A DNA stretch of 64,000 nucleotides. Origin: Clostridiales bacterium (GTDB lineage: Bacteria; Bacillota; Clostridia; Lachnospirales; Lachnospiraceae). Under the pieces are notes generated by a model, which was not told the DNA's origin, made no database searches, and was given only the letters and a program-made list of their open reading frames with translations. Location: contig JAJBUA010000031.1 of NCBI GenBank assembly GCA_020860565.1, positions 1 to 64,000 of the forward strand, read 5' to 3'. Numbering within the stretch: position 1 is the stretch's first letter; each line of letters opens with the position of its first letter. The translations under genes and the position numbers were made by a program. This document shows positions 43,942 to 53,407 of this stretch, piece by piece.

Positions 43942-46900
43942 ATGAAGGCGTTTTTGGATGTGTTTCCTGGATTACATATGACGGAGGAAATGGAAGGGCT
44001 GTTAAAGCTGGTTGAGGTGGATCGTGTGACCATGACCAGCGACCGGAGTCTGATCCGTGTGTATATGGTATCCCCGCGCCTGATTCACAAAAAGAATATT
44101 ATATCGCTGGAAAACGGGATTCGGGATCAGCTGTTTCCGGGCAAGCTGGTCACGGTGAAAATATTTGAGAAATACCGCCTTTCTGCGCAGTATAATCCGG
44201 AAAAGCTTTTAAAGGCATATCGTGATAGCCTTCTTTATGAACTGAAAAATTACAGCATCATTGAGTACAATATGTTCCGTAAAGCGAAAATCACCTTTCC
44301 CAGACCGGATCAGCTTCATCTGACAGTTGAAAACACGATGGTTAACCGGGAAAAGGTTGGCGAATTGCAGCGGATTCTGGAAAAGGTATTTCATGAGCGG
44401 TGCGGTTTGCCGACGAGTGTGGAGTTTGAATATGTTGATCCGCAGGAATGTCCGGAACGAAAGGTTCCGTTGACAGGGGAAATCGAAGAGTATCTGTCTG
44501 CGCGCAGGGAAGTGGGAAATCTTAATCCAGCACCGGCAGCTCCGGCTCCTGTGGAAAAGAAGACGGCCGGAAAGCGGGATATCCCCCAACAGGATGGTGC
44601 CCGGCGGGATGCGCCGAAAAAGAGATCCTGGAGCGATGGCAATTACCGGAGTTCGGATCACCCGGATGTTCTTTACGGAAGAAATTTTGATGACGATTTT
44701 ATCGAAATTGATAAGATTGAAGGCGAGATGGGCGAAGTTACGGTGCGCGGGCAGATTCTGAGCAAGGACAGCCGTGTGACCAAATCGGGCAAGACGATTT
44801 TTATTTTCCCGATTACGGATTTTACGGATACGATTACGGTAAAGGTATTTGCCAATGAGGAAAATGTGGAGATTCTGGATGCTGCTATCCAGACGGGCTC
44901 CTTTATCCGTTTAAAAGGAAATACGACGATCGACCGTTTTGACGGAGAACTGACGATCGGCTCGGTCAGAGGCATCAAAAAATGTGAGGATTTCCGTCTG
45001 AAGCGAGCGGATCAGAGTCCGGTGAAGCGGGTGGAACTGCACTGTCATACCAAGATGAGCGATATGGATGGTGTTTCCGAGGTGAAGGACATCATCAGGC
45101 AGGCAAAGGCCTGGGGGATGCCGGCGATTGCAATTACGGATCATGGCTGTATCCAGGCATTTCCGGATGCCTTTCATACACTGGATAAGGGAGATGATTT
45201 TAAGATCATCTATGGCGTAGAAGGGTATCTGGTGGATGATGTCAGGGCACTGGTGGAGAATCCGCAGGGGCAGAACTTTGAAGATCCTTTTGTAGTTTTC
45301 GATATCGAGACGACAGGTTTCAGCCCTGAGAAAAACAAGATCATCGAAATCGGAGCGGTAAAGATTGAACGGGGAGAGATCACAGACCGGTTCAGTACGT
45401 TTGTCAATCCCTGTGAGCCGATTCCTTATGAGATCGAGCAGCTGACGGGGATCAATGACAACATGGTACTTCCGGCAGATACCATAGATACCGTATTGCC
45501 GGAATTCCTGCGGTTTTGTGAGGGCTGTGCGATTGTCGCCCATAATGCTTCTTTTGATGTGAGCTTTATTCAGTTTCAGGCAAAGCGGCTGGGTATGACA
45601 TTTTCACCGACGGTGCTTGATACGGTGGAAATCGCGAGACAGCTCCTGCCTAATCTGAACCGCTATAAGCTGGATACCGTCGCGAAGGCCCTGAATGTTT
45701 CATTGGAGAATCACCACCGTGCGGTGGATGATGCGGAGGCGACTGCCCATATTTTTTTAAAATTTGTAAAAATGCTTCATGAACGGGGAATCGATGACCT
45801 GAAGGGGTTAAACGCGATCAGCAGATTGTCGGCGGAGGCAATTAAAAAGATGCCGACGTGGCATGTAATTATTCTGGCGAAAAATGAGATCGGACGGGTG
45901 AATCTGTACCGGCTGGTTTCATGGTCCCATATTGATTATTTTTCAAAGAGACCCAGAATCCCCAAGAGTCTGCTGGACGAATACCGGGAGGGACTGCTGA
46001 TTGGCTCTGCCTGTGAGGCGGGAGAACTGTTTCAGGCGCTTCTGCGCGGCCAGCCGGAGGAAACGCTGTTAAAGATCGCTGATTTTTATGACTACCTGGA
46101 GATTCAGCCGCTGGGAAATAATGCTTTTATGCTGCGTAACGAAAAGAGCACCGTTAAGACCTGGGAGGATCTGAAGGAATGTAACCGCAGGATCCTGGCA
46201 CTGGGAGACGCCCTGGGTAAGCCGGTCTGCGCTACCTGTGATGTGCATTTTCTGAACCCGGAGGATGAAGTTTACCGTCGGATCGTCATGGCCGGGCAGG
46301 GATTTTCCGATGCGGATGAGCAGGCACCGCTTTTCCTGCGCACGACCGAGGAGATGCTGAAAGAATTTGACTATCTGGGGCCGGATCGGGCGGAAGAGGT
46401 TGTGATTACCAATACACGCAAAATCTGTGATATGTGTGAGACGATCGCACCGGTACGTCCGGACAAGAGTCCGCCTGTCATCGCGGATTCTGATGAGACT
46501 CTGCGTAAAATCTGTTATGACCGTGCCTATGAAATTTATGGAGAGGAACTGCCAAAGATCGTTGTCGATCGTCTGGAGCGGGAACTGCATTCGATTATAT
46601 CCAATGGATTTGCCGTTATGTATATTATCGCTCAGAAATTGGTGTGGAAATCCAATGAGGACGGTTATCTGGTCGGCTCGCGGGGATCGGTCGGCTCCTC
46701 CTTTGTTGCTTATCTGGCAGGGATTACGGAGGTTAATTCCCTGAGCCCTCATTATCTGTGTCCGCAATGTCATTACTACGATTTTGACTCAGAAGAAGTA
46801 AAGAAATACAGCGGTATGGCCGGCTGCGATATGCCGGATAAGATTTGTCCGCGCTGTGGCAGCAAGCTTTCCAAACAGGGATTTGATATCCCCTTTGAAA

Positions 46901-48381
46901 CGTTTCTTGGGTTTAAGGGAGATAAGGAGCCGGATATTGATCTGAATTTCTCCGGTGAGTATCAGAGTAAGGCTCATGATTATACGGAGGTAATCTTTGG
47001 CAAGGGTCAGACTTTCCGCGCGGGTACGATCGGTACGCTGGCGGATAAGACGGCCTTCGGCATGGTGAAGCACTATTATGAAGACCGCGGAGTTCATAAG
47101 CGCGGCTGCGAGATTGACCGGATCGTGAAGGGCTGTGTCGGGATCCGCCGCACGACCGGACAGCATCCCGGCGGCATCGTTGTGCTGCCGATCGGTGAAG
47201 AGATCTATTCCTTTACCCCGGTCCAGCGTCCGGCAAATGATATGACGACCAAGACGGTAACGACCCATTTTGATTATCATGCCATCGATCATAACCTGCT
47301 TAAACTGGACATACTGGGACACGATGATCCGACCATGATCCGTATGCTGCAGGATCTGACCAAAATCGATCCGGTACGGGATATCCCGCTGGATTCCCCG
47401 GAAGTGATGTCACTTTTTCAGAATACGTCCGCTCTCGGCATCACACCGGACGATATCGGCGGATGCCAGCTCGGCGCCCTCGGCATACCCGAATTCGGCA
47501 CTGACTTCGCGATGCAGATGCTGATGGATGCGAAACCAAAATATTTCTCCGATCTTGTTCGGATCGCCGGACTTGCCCATGGCACGGATGTATGGCTGGG
47601 CAACGCCAAGGACCTGATTCTCAGCGGCCAGGCGACGATTCAGACCGCGATCTGCTGCCGTGATGACATTATGGTCTACCTGATCCAGATGGGACTGGAA
47701 GAGGGTCTTTCCTTTACGATCATGGAGAGCGTCCGTAAAGGAAAGGGGTTAAAACCGGAATGGATCGAAGAAATGAAGGCTCATGATGTCCCGCAGTGGT
47801 ACATCGACTCGTGCCTTAAGATCAAATATATGTTCCCTAAGGCGCACGCAGCCGCGTACGTCATGATGGCATGGCGGGTCGCCTATTGTAAGGTGTTTCA
47901 TCCGTTGGCCTATTATGCGGCGTTTTTCAGTATCCGCGCGAGCGGCTTTTCCTATGAGCTGATGTGCCAGGGAAGGGATAAACTGGAATACCACCTGGCA
48001 GACTTTAAAAAAAGAGCCAATACCCTGTCCAAGGCAGAGCAGGATACGCTGCGGGACATGCGGATCGCGCAGGAAATGTACGCAAGAGGCTTTGAATTTA
48101 TGCCGATCGACCTGTACCGTGCCAATGCCACCCGTTTCCAGATCATAGACGGAAAACTGATGCCGTCCTTTACCAGTATCACCGGGATGGGACAAAAAGC
48201 CGCCGAGTCCCTGCAGGACGCCGCGATGGACGGCCCATTCCTCTCACGGGAAGATCTGCGAACCCGCGGCAAAGTGAGCAAGACCATGTGCGACCTGATG
48301 GGAGACATGGGACTCCTTGGTGACCTGCCCGAAGAAAACCAGCTCTCCCTGTTCGATTTCGCCCTGCAAGCTACAGGGTAA
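43942..48381 (+). CDS. polC: DNA polymerase III PolC
   Basis: PolC is the Gram-positive replicase with built-in proofreading. The 1479-residue protein shows, in order: an N-terminal domain (about 1-200), a low-complexity linker, an OB domain (about 255-345), the PHP domain opened by VELHCHTKMSDMDG near 365, an inserted DEDDh 3'-5' exonuclease (VVFDIETTGFSPEKNKIIEIG near 452 to HHRAVDDAEATAHIF near 593), the PolC zinc site CPQCHYYDF and CPRCGSKL near 940-975, and the polymerase palm with PDIDLNFSGEYQ near 998. Length is typical. It closes the pyrH to polC run; a second replicase, DnaE, is not in this window. Confidence 0.98.
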   Translation: MKAFLDVFPGLHMTEEMEGLLKLVEVDRVTMTSDRSLIRVYMVSPRLIHKKNIISLENGIRDQLFPGKLVTVKIFEKYRLSAQYNPEKLLKAYRDSLLYELKNYSIIEYNMFRKAKITFPRPDQLHLTVENTMVNREKVGELQRILEKVFHERCGLPTSVEFEYVDPQECPERKVPLTGEIEEYLSARREVGNLNPAPAAPAPVEKKTAGKRDIPQQDGARRDAPKKRSWSDGNYRSSDHPDVLYGRNFDDDFIEIDKIEGEMGEVTVRGQILSKDSRVTKSGKTIFIFPITDFTDTITVKVFANEENVEILDAAIQTGSFIRLKGNTTIDRFDGELTIGSVRGIKKCEDFRLKRADQSPVKRVELHCHTKMSDMDGVSEVKDIIRQAKAWGMPAIAITDHGCIQAFPDAFHTLDKGDDFKIIYGVEGYLVDDVRALVENPQGQNFEDPFVVFDIETTGFSPEKNKIIEIGAVKIERGEITDRFSTFVNPCEPIPYEIEQLTGINDNMVLPADTIDTVLPEFLRFCEGCAIVAHNASFDVSFIQFQAKRLGMTFSPTVLDTVEIARQLLPNLNRYKLDTVAKALNVSLENHHRAVDDAEATAHIFLKFVKMLHERGIDDLKGLNAISRLSAEAIKKMPTWHVIILAKNEIGRVNLYRLVSWSHIDYFSKRPRIPKSLLDEYREGLLIGSACEAGELFQALLRGQPEETLLKIADFYDYLEIQPLGNNAFMLRNEKSTVKTWEDLKECNRRILALGDALGKPVCATCDVHFLNPEDEVYRRIVMAGQGFSDADEQAPLFLRTTEEMLKEFDYLGPDRAEEVVITNTRKICDMCETIAPVRPDKSPPVIADSDETLRKICYDRAYEIYGEELPKIVVDRLERELHSIISNGFAVMYIIAQKLVWKSNEDGYLVGSRGSVGSSFVAYLAGITEVNSLSPHYLCPQCHYYDFDSEEVKKYSGMAGCDMPDKICPRCGSKLSKQGFDIPFETFLGFKGDKEPDIDLNFSGEYQSKAHDYTEVIFGKGQTFRAGTIGTLADKTAFGMVKHYYEDRGVHKRGCEIDRIVKGCVGIRRTTGQHPGGIVVLPIGEEIYSFTPVQRPANDMTTKTVTTHFDYHAIDHNLLKLDILGHDDPTMIRMLQDLTKIDPVRDIPLDSPEVMSLFQNTSALGITPDDIGGCQLGALGIPEFGTDFAMQMLMDAKPKYFSDLVRIAGLAHGTDVWLGNAKDLILSGQATIQTAICCRDDIMVYLIQMGLEEGLSFTIMESVRKGKGLKPEWIEEMKAHDVPQWYIDSCLKIKYMFPKAHAAAYVMMAWRVAYCKVFHPLAYYAAFFSIRASGFSYELMCQGRDKLEYHLADFKKRANTLSKAEQDTLRDMRIAQEMYARGFEFMPIDLYRANATRFQIIDGKLMPSFTSITGMGQKAAESLQDAAMDGPFLSREDLRTRGKVSKTMCDLMGDMGLLGDLPEENQLSLFDFALQATG

Positions 48382-48446
48382 AAGGATGTGCTTTCCATAC
48401 CGGAAGAAATCTTTGATCACTAATGTTATTTTAAATCAGGAAAGTA

Positions 48447-48590
48447 GTCCCAGAGAGGGAAACATATCCGCAGAGGACATTTTTCACGTCGGCACTTAGT
48501 GAGCCGGATGATTCTCCGGCGAACTTAGCACCGTTACGTGAAAACCTGAGTGCAAACGGTCCTCGGAGGATATGTTTTCCTCTCTGGGAC
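48447..48590. repeat. large nested inverted repeat, candidate structured RNA or small mobile element
   Basis: The outer arms of 32 bases (48447-48478 and 48559-48590) pair as 12 bp + one G-U + 10 bp + a 3-base internal loop + 6 bp. Inside, TTTTCACGT (48481-48489) pairs with ACGTGAAAA (48536-48544). The core has CGG/CCG, a GCCGGA-TGATTC-TCCGGC hairpin (48503-48520) and two ACTTAG boxes. There is no T run, so it is not a simple terminator. It lies between polC and the tRNA promoter. The 301-bp gap from 48382 holds nothing else recognised. Confidence 0.85.
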
Positions 48591-48638
48591 GGACGTGGAG
48601 AACAGAAAAATTCGGTGAAAAATATTTTAAAAATTTTC

Positions 48639-48667
48639 TTGACAATTAAAACAATTCATAGTATACT
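48639..48667 (+). promoter_or_regulatory. strong promoter of the tRNA operon
   Basis: A consensus TTGACA (48639-48644) and TATACT (48662-48667) are 17 bases apart in AT-rich DNA. The start near 48674 is about nine bases before tRNA-Pro. Confidence 0.88.
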
Positions 48668-48682
48668 TTCATCGTTCGACAT

Positions 48683-48756
48683 CGAGGCGTGGCTCAGTTT
48701 GGTAGAGCGCTGCGTTCGGGACGCAGAGGTCGCAAGTTCAAATCTTGTCGCCTCGA
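48683..48756 (+). tRNA. tRNA-Pro (anticodon CGG)
   Basis: A 74-nt cloverleaf: acceptor CGAGGCG/CGCCTCG with discriminator A, D-arm GGCTCAGTTTGGTAGAGC, anticodon stem CTGCG/CGCAG with loop TTCGGGA, and T-arm with GTTCAAATC. The anticodon CGG reads the proline codon CCG. CCA is not encoded. Confidence 0.95.
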
Positions 48757-48783
48757 TTGCTTAAAAAGCATACACATTGACAT

Positions 48784-48855
48784 GGCCTTGTGGTCAAGCG
48801 GCTAAGACGACGCCCTCTCACGGCGTAATCCCGGGTTCGATTCCCGGCAAGGTCA
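48784..48855 (+). tRNA. tRNA-Glu (anticodon CTC)
   Basis: A 72-nt cloverleaf: acceptor GGCCTTG/CAAGGTC (one G-U), D-arm GTGGTCAAGCGGCTAAGAC, anticodon stem ACGCC/GGCGT with loop CTCTCAC, and T-arm CCGGGTTCGATTCCCGG. The anticodon CTC reads GAG. It lies 27 bases after tRNA-Pro; CCA is not encoded. Confidence 0.95.
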
Positions 48856-48894
48856 TTATAAGATGCTTTGGATGCGAGTCCAAAGCATTTTATT

Positions 48895-48967
48895 GCTTCC
48901 ATAGCGCAGTTGGTAGCGCACTTCACTCGTAATGAAGGGGTCGCCAGTTCGAGTCTGGCTGGAAGCT
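48895..48967 (+). tRNA. tRNA-Thr (anticodon CGT)
   Basis: A 73-nt cloverleaf: acceptor GCTTCCA/TGGAAGC with discriminator T, D-arm AGCGCAGTTGGTAGCGC, anticodon stem CTTCA/TGAAG with loop CTCGTAA, and T-arm GCCAGTTCGAGTCTGGC. The anticodon CGT reads ACG. It is the last tRNA before the terminator. Confidence 0.95.
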
Positions 48968-48976
48968 GAGTAAAGG

Positions 48977-49003
48977 AACCCCGCATTGGATGCGGGGTTT
49001 TTT
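48977..49003 (+). terminator. terminator of the tRNA operon
   Basis: AACCCCGCA pairs with TGCGGGGTT around TTGGA; six T residues follow (48998-49003). This is a textbook intrinsic terminator; repeat copy B begins eight bases later. Confidence 0.92.
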
Positions 49004-49010
49004 CGTATGA

Positions 49011-49103
49011 TGCACACGGACGGATATGGAAATTTTGCAGCTGACGCTGCATCCGCCCGGCGCGGACGAGCGGTAGCCGGGAAATCCGTCTCCTGCTCGA
49101 TCA
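49011..49103. repeat. dispersed intergenic element, copy B
   Basis: Head TGCACACGGACGGATA, then TTTTGCAGCTGACGCTGCATCCG, identical to copy A over TTTTGCAGCTGACGCTGCATCC, then a tail with outer stem CGAGC...GCTCG and end CTCGATCA, as in A and C. The middle is shorter than in A. It fills the gap between the tRNA terminator and the ribosome site of the topoisomerase gene. Confidence 0.8.
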
Positions 49104-49120
49104 AGGCAAGGAGGAAGGAA

Positions 49121-51040
49121 ATGGCAAAATCACAGTACAACGCAGACAGTATTACCGTGTTGGAGGGTCTGGAAGCCGTCCGCAGGCGTCCGGGCATGTA
49201 TATCGGCAGCATCGGGACCAAGGGCCTGAATCATCTGATTTACGAGATTGTAGATAACGCAGTGGATGAGCACCTGGCCGGATACTGCAATACAATTTTT
49301 GTGACTTTGGAAAAAGACGGTTCCTGTACCGTGCGCGACAATGGCAGGGGAATTCCGGTTGAGATGCATAAAAAAGGTGTTTCCGCGGAGCGCGTGGTAT
49401 TTACGACACTTCACGCCGGCGGGAAATTTGATAATGAGGCATATAAGACCAGCGGCGGACTGCACGGTGTCGGTTCCTCTGTGGTCAATGCGCTTTCCGC
49501 AAGTCTGACCGTCAATGTCAGCAAAAACGGTTTGGTTTATCACGATGCCTATGTACGTGGAAACGCTGTCGTTGATCTGGAAAAAGGACTGCTGCCGGTA
49601 ACCGGGCGTACAAAAGAGACCGGAACAGAGATCAATTTCCTGCCGGATGCAGAGATTTTTGAACATATCCGTTTCCGTGCGGACTGGCTGAAGAGCCGTC
49701 TGCATGAGACGGCCTATCTGAATCCGGGCCTGACGATTTTTTATGAAAATTGCCGTGATGGGGAGGAGGAAAAGGTAACCTTCCATGAGTCCGAAGGGAT
49801 CGTAGCCTATGTGAGGGAACTGAATACCGGAAAATCAGTGATCCATGAACCGATTTATTTCAAAGGAGAGTCCGAGCGGATCGAGGTGGAGGCCGCGATC
49901 CAGTTTGTTGATACCTTTGAGGAAAATGTTCTGGGATTCTGTAATAATATTTTCACGCAGGAGGGCGGCACTCATCTGGTAGGTTTTAAAACCCGCTTTA
50001 CGCAGCTGATCAACGCGTATGCGAAGGAACTGGGTGTATTAAAGGAAAAGGATCCCAATTTTACCGGCGCGGATACGCGAAACGGCATGACGGCGGTGAT
50101 TGCCGTACGGCACCCGGATCCGATTTTTGAGGGACAGACCAAGACGAAATTAGCGAGCGCGGACGCATCCAGGGCGGTTTCTGCGATTGCCGGAGATATG
50201 CTCCAGCATTATTTTGACCGTAATCTGGAGGTCTTAAAGGGAATTATCGCCTGTGCGGAGAAATCGGCAAAGATCCGCAAGGCAGAAGAAAAAGCAAAAA
50301 CCAACATGCTGACAAAGTCGAAGTTTTCCTTTGACAGCAACGGTAAGCTGGCAAATTGTGAGAGCCGCGACGCCTCCAGGTGCGAGATCTTTATCGTCGA
50401 AGGAGATTCGGCCGGCGGCTCAGCGAAGACGGCGCGAAACCGCATGTATCAGGCAATTTTGCCGATCCGCGGCAAAATCCTCAATGTGGAGAAGGCGTCG
50501 ATGGATAAAGTGCTGGCGAATGCGGAGATCAAAACCATGATTAACGCGTTTGGGTGTGGATTTTCTGAGGGCTACGGCAATGATTTTGATATTTCCAGGC
50601 TGCGGTATGATAAAATTATTCTCATGACGGATGCCGATGTGGACGGCAGTCATATCGATACCCTGCTGCTGACGTTTTTTTACCGTTTTATGCCGGAACT
50701 GATTCATGACGGGCATGTTTATCTGGCGATGCCTCCGTTATATAAGGCAGTTCCCTCCCGTGGACAGGAGGTTTATCTGTATGATGACCGGGAACTGGAT
50801 CGTTACCGGAAAACGCATAAAGGAGAGTTCCATCTGCAGCGCTATAAGGGTCTTGGCGAGATGGATCCGGAACAGCTCTGGGAGACGACCTTAGACCCGG
50901 AGCGGCGAATCCTCAAACGGGTTGAGATCGAGGATGGACGACTGGCTTCCGAGGTTACCGGTCTGCTGATGGGAAGCGATGTGCCGCCGAGGAGACGGTT
51001 CATCTATGATCATGCGGACGAAGCGGAGATTGACGCGTAA
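49121..51040 (+). CDS. parE: type II topoisomerase subunit B, probably ParE
   Basis: The ATPase subunit of a type IIA topoisomerase, 639 residues. GHKL motifs EIVDNAVDEHLAG, VRDNGRGIPVEMHKK and SGGLHGVGSSVVNAL lie at about 35-125; the transducer domain spans about 220-390; the TOPRIM domain has IFIVEGDSAGGSAKTARNR and LMTDADVDGSHIDTLLLTFFYRF. The ATG at 49121 follows AAGGAGGAAGGA; an in-frame upstream start at 48986 lies in the tRNA terminator. With the partner next door lacking a GyrA box, topoisomerase IV is more likely than gyrase, although gyrB cannot be excluded from sequence alone. Confidence 0.9.
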   Translation: MAKSQYNADSITVLEGLEAVRRRPGMYIGSIGTKGLNHLIYEIVDNAVDEHLAGYCNTIFVTLEKDGSCTVRDNGRGIPVEMHKKGVSAERVVFTTLHAGGKFDNEAYKTSGGLHGVGSSVVNALSASLTVNVSKNGLVYHDAYVRGNAVVDLEKGLLPVTGRTKETGTEINFLPDAEIFEHIRFRADWLKSRLHETAYLNPGLTIFYENCRDGEEEKVTFHESEGIVAYVRELNTGKSVIHEPIYFKGESERIEVEAAIQFVDTFEENVLGFCNNIFTQEGGTHLVGFKTRFTQLINAYAKELGVLKEKDPNFTGADTRNGMTAVIAVRHPDPIFEGQTKTKLASADASRAVSAIAGDMLQHYFDRNLEVLKGIIACAEKSAKIRKAEEKAKTNMLTKSKFSFDSNGKLANCESRDASRCEIFIVEGDSAGGSAKTARNRMYQAILPIRGKILNVEKASMDKVLANAEIKTMINAFGCGFSEGYGNDFDISRLRYDKIILMTDADVDGSHIDTLLLTFFYRFMPELIHDGHVYLAMPPLYKAVPSRGQEVYLYDDRELDRYRKTHKGEFHLQRYKGLGEMDPEQLWETTLDPERRILKRVEIEDGRLASEVTGLLMGSDVPPRRRFIYDHADEAEIDA

Positions 51041-51058
51041 GACAGGGAGGAGAGAGCG

Positions 51059-53293
51059 ATGGCAGAGAAAATATTAAGAACGGAATTTTCCGAGGAAATG
51101 CAGCGCAGCTACCTGAATTATTCGATGAGTGTCATCACCGCGCGTGCGATCCCGGATGCGAGAGACGGGTTAAAGCCGGTGCAGCGGCGCGTGCTGTATG
51201 ATATGAATGAGTTAAAGCTGGGGCATGATAAGCCACACCGGAAGTCTGCGCGTATTGTGGGCGATACCATGGGTAAATACCATCCGCATGGGGACAGTTC
51301 GATCTATGAGACGCTGGTGGTCCTCTCCCAGGATTTTAAAAAGGGGATGCCGTTAGTGGACGGACATGGCAATTTTGGCTCGATTGAAGGAGACGGCGCC
51401 GCGGCGATGCGTTATACGGAGGCGAGGCTGGAGAAATTTGCGGAAGATGTGTATCTAAAGGATCTGGATAAGACCGTCAACTTTGTACCAAACTACGATG
51501 AATCTGAGAAAGAGCCGGAGGTTCTGCCGGTCCGCGTGCCGAATCTGCTGATTAACGGCGCGGAAGGGATTGCGGTCGGTATGAGTACCAGCATTCCGCC
51601 TCATAATCTGGGTGAAGTCATCGATGCGGTGGAGGCTTATCTGGACAACCGGGATATCTCAACAGAGGAACTGATGCAGTTGATGCCCGGACCGGATTTC
51701 CCGACCGGCGGCGTGATTGCCAACCGGAAAGAACTAGTTGAGATTTATGAGACCGGCGTGGGAAAGATCCGGCTGCGGGGCAAGGTTGAGATTGAGAAGG
51801 GAAAGAAAAGAAATGACCGGGATAAGCTGGTAATCACGGAGATTCCTTACACCATGATCGGAGCCGGGATCAATAAATTTCTGGTTGATGTGGCGGAACT
51901 CGTGGAATCCCGCCGTCTGCCGGATGTGACAGATATTTCCAACCAGTCCGGCAAGGAGGGGATCCGCATTGTCCTGGAATGTAAAAAGGACGCGGATGTT
52001 GAGAAGATCAAAAATATTCTCTATAAGAAAACAAAGCTGGAGGATACGTTCGGCGTTAATATGCTGGCGATTGCGGACGGACGTCCGGAGACGCTGAGCC
52101 TGAAAGGGATCCTGAAAAATTATCTGGATTTTCAGTATGAAAATAATACCAGAAAATATCAGGCGCTGCTGGAACGCGAACAGGAGCAAAAGGAGATTAA
52201 GGGCGGGCTGATCCGCGCCTGCGATGTGATCGACCTGATCATCGCGATTTTGCGCGGCTCCAAAAACCGCAAAGACGCCAAAGCCTGCCTGATGTGCGGG
52301 GATACCAGTAAGATTACATTCCGTACGACGGGCTGGGAAAGCGATGCGAAAAAGCTGGATTTTACAGAAAAGCAGGCGGACGCGATCCTGGATATGCGTC
52401 TTTACAAACTGATCGGACTGGAAATTCTCGCATTGCAGAAGGAATACAAAGAGTGTCTGAAAAAAATTGCCGAATATGAGAAAATTTTGAAGAACCGAAA
52501 AAATATGGATCGGGTGATTCGTGAGGATCTGGAGAAAATCAAAGAAGAGTTTGCCGTGCCGAGAAAAACGAGAATCGAGGACAGTGAGGAAGCCGTATAT
52601 ATCGAAGAACCAGTGGCTGTCCAGGACGCTGTTTTCGTCATGGATCGTTTTGGTTACTGTAAATTGCTGGAGCAGAGCGTCTATGATAAGAATCAGCAGA
52701 CGATCGATGCTGATTATCCGCATGTTATTTTCTGTCAGACAAGCGACCGGATCTGCATCTTTACCAATACAGGAAGCCTGCACCAGATGAAACTGGCAGA
52801 CGTACCGTTTGGCAAGCTGCGTGACAAGGGGACGCCGATTGATAATCTGAGTAAGTATGACGGCAGCAAAGAAGACATCGTATTCCTTACCAGACTGGGA
52901 AATATTCAGGGTCAGCTGCTGCTCTTTGCGACCCGCATGGGTATGGTAAAACAGGTTCCGTCGGAAGAATTTCTGACGAATAACCGCACAGTGGCGGCGA
53001 CGAAACTGCAGGAGGGCGATTTGCTGGCGGTTGTCCGTGTGGTCGGCCAGGAGACGGACATTGTGCTGGCAAGCTCCGCGGACATGATGCTGCGCTTTTC
53101 CATGGATGAGATTCCGCAGATGAAAAAGGGCGCGAAGGGCGTCCGCGGGATGCGTCTGGGCGAGGGGGAAACTCTGGAAGCGGTGTATTTCGTCAGCCAG
53201 CAGCCGCAGATCCTTTATAAGGGTAAGGAAGTTCATCTCAATAAGCTCAGATTGGCAAAGAGAGACGGAAAGGGAAGCAAGGTGCGGTTTTAG
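51059..53293 (+). CDS. parC: type II topoisomerase subunit A, probably ParC
   Basis: The DNA-cleaving subunit, 744 residues, shorter than typical GyrA. The winged-helix domain has [27 protein letters not shown] and [13 protein letters not shown], and the active-site tyrosine lies in [15 protein letters not shown] near residue 122. A coiled-coil arm spans about 340-500, and the C-terminal beta-propeller is short. The propeller shows [13 protein letters not shown] where gyrase has its QRRGGKG GyrA box, favouring ParC. It starts 18 bases after parE after GGAGGAGAG. Confidence 0.9.
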   Translation: MAEKILRTEFSEEMQRSYLNYSMSVITARAIPDARDGLKPVQRRVLYDMNELKLGHDKPHRKSARIVGDTMGKYHPHGDSSIYETLVVLSQDFKKGMPLVDGHGNFGSIEGDGAAAMRYTEARLEKFAEDVYLKDLDKTVNFVPNYDESEKEPEVLPVRVPNLLINGAEGIAVGMSTSIPPHNLGEVIDAVEAYLDNRDISTEELMQLMPGPDFPTGGVIANRKELVEIYETGVGKIRLRGKVEIEKGKKRNDRDKLVITEIPYTMIGAGINKFLVDVAELVESRRLPDVTDISNQSGKEGIRIVLECKKDADVEKIKNILYKKTKLEDTFGVNMLAIADGRPETLSLKGILKNYLDFQYENNTRKYQALLEREQEQKEIKGGLIRACDVIDLIIAILRGSKNRKDAKACLMCGDTSKITFRTTGWESDAKKLDFTEKQADAILDMRLYKLIGLEILALQKEYKECLKKIAEYEKILKNRKNMDRVIREDLEKIKEEFAVPRKTRIEDSEEAVYIEEPVAVQDAVFVMDRFGYCKLLEQSVYDKNQQTIDADYPHVIFCQTSDRICIFTNTGSLHQMKLADVPFGKLRDKGTPIDNLSKYDGSKEDIVFLTRLGNIQGQLLLFATRMGMVKQVPSEEFLTNNRTVAATKLQEGDLLAVVRVVGQETDIVLASSADMMLRFSMDEIPQMKKGAKGVRGMRLGEGETLEAVYFVSQQPQILYKGKEVHLNKLRLAKRDGKGSKVRF

Positions 53294-53316
53294 GCGCATT
53301 CTTTTCAAAGAGTCTA

Positions 53317-53345
53317 TTGATTTTTCGGAAAATATGAGATAGGAT
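53317..53345 (+). promoter_or_regulatory. candidate promoter for asd
   Basis: TTGATT (53317-53322) and TAGGAT (53340-53345) are 17 bases apart in the 114-bp gap between parC and asd, giving a leader of about 55 nt. Confidence 0.45.
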
Positions 53346-53407
53346 AGGAAAGATTCTAGAGGAACGCCGTGTTTCGGCGGATCCGTGCGTATATGAGGAG
53401 AACAGTT

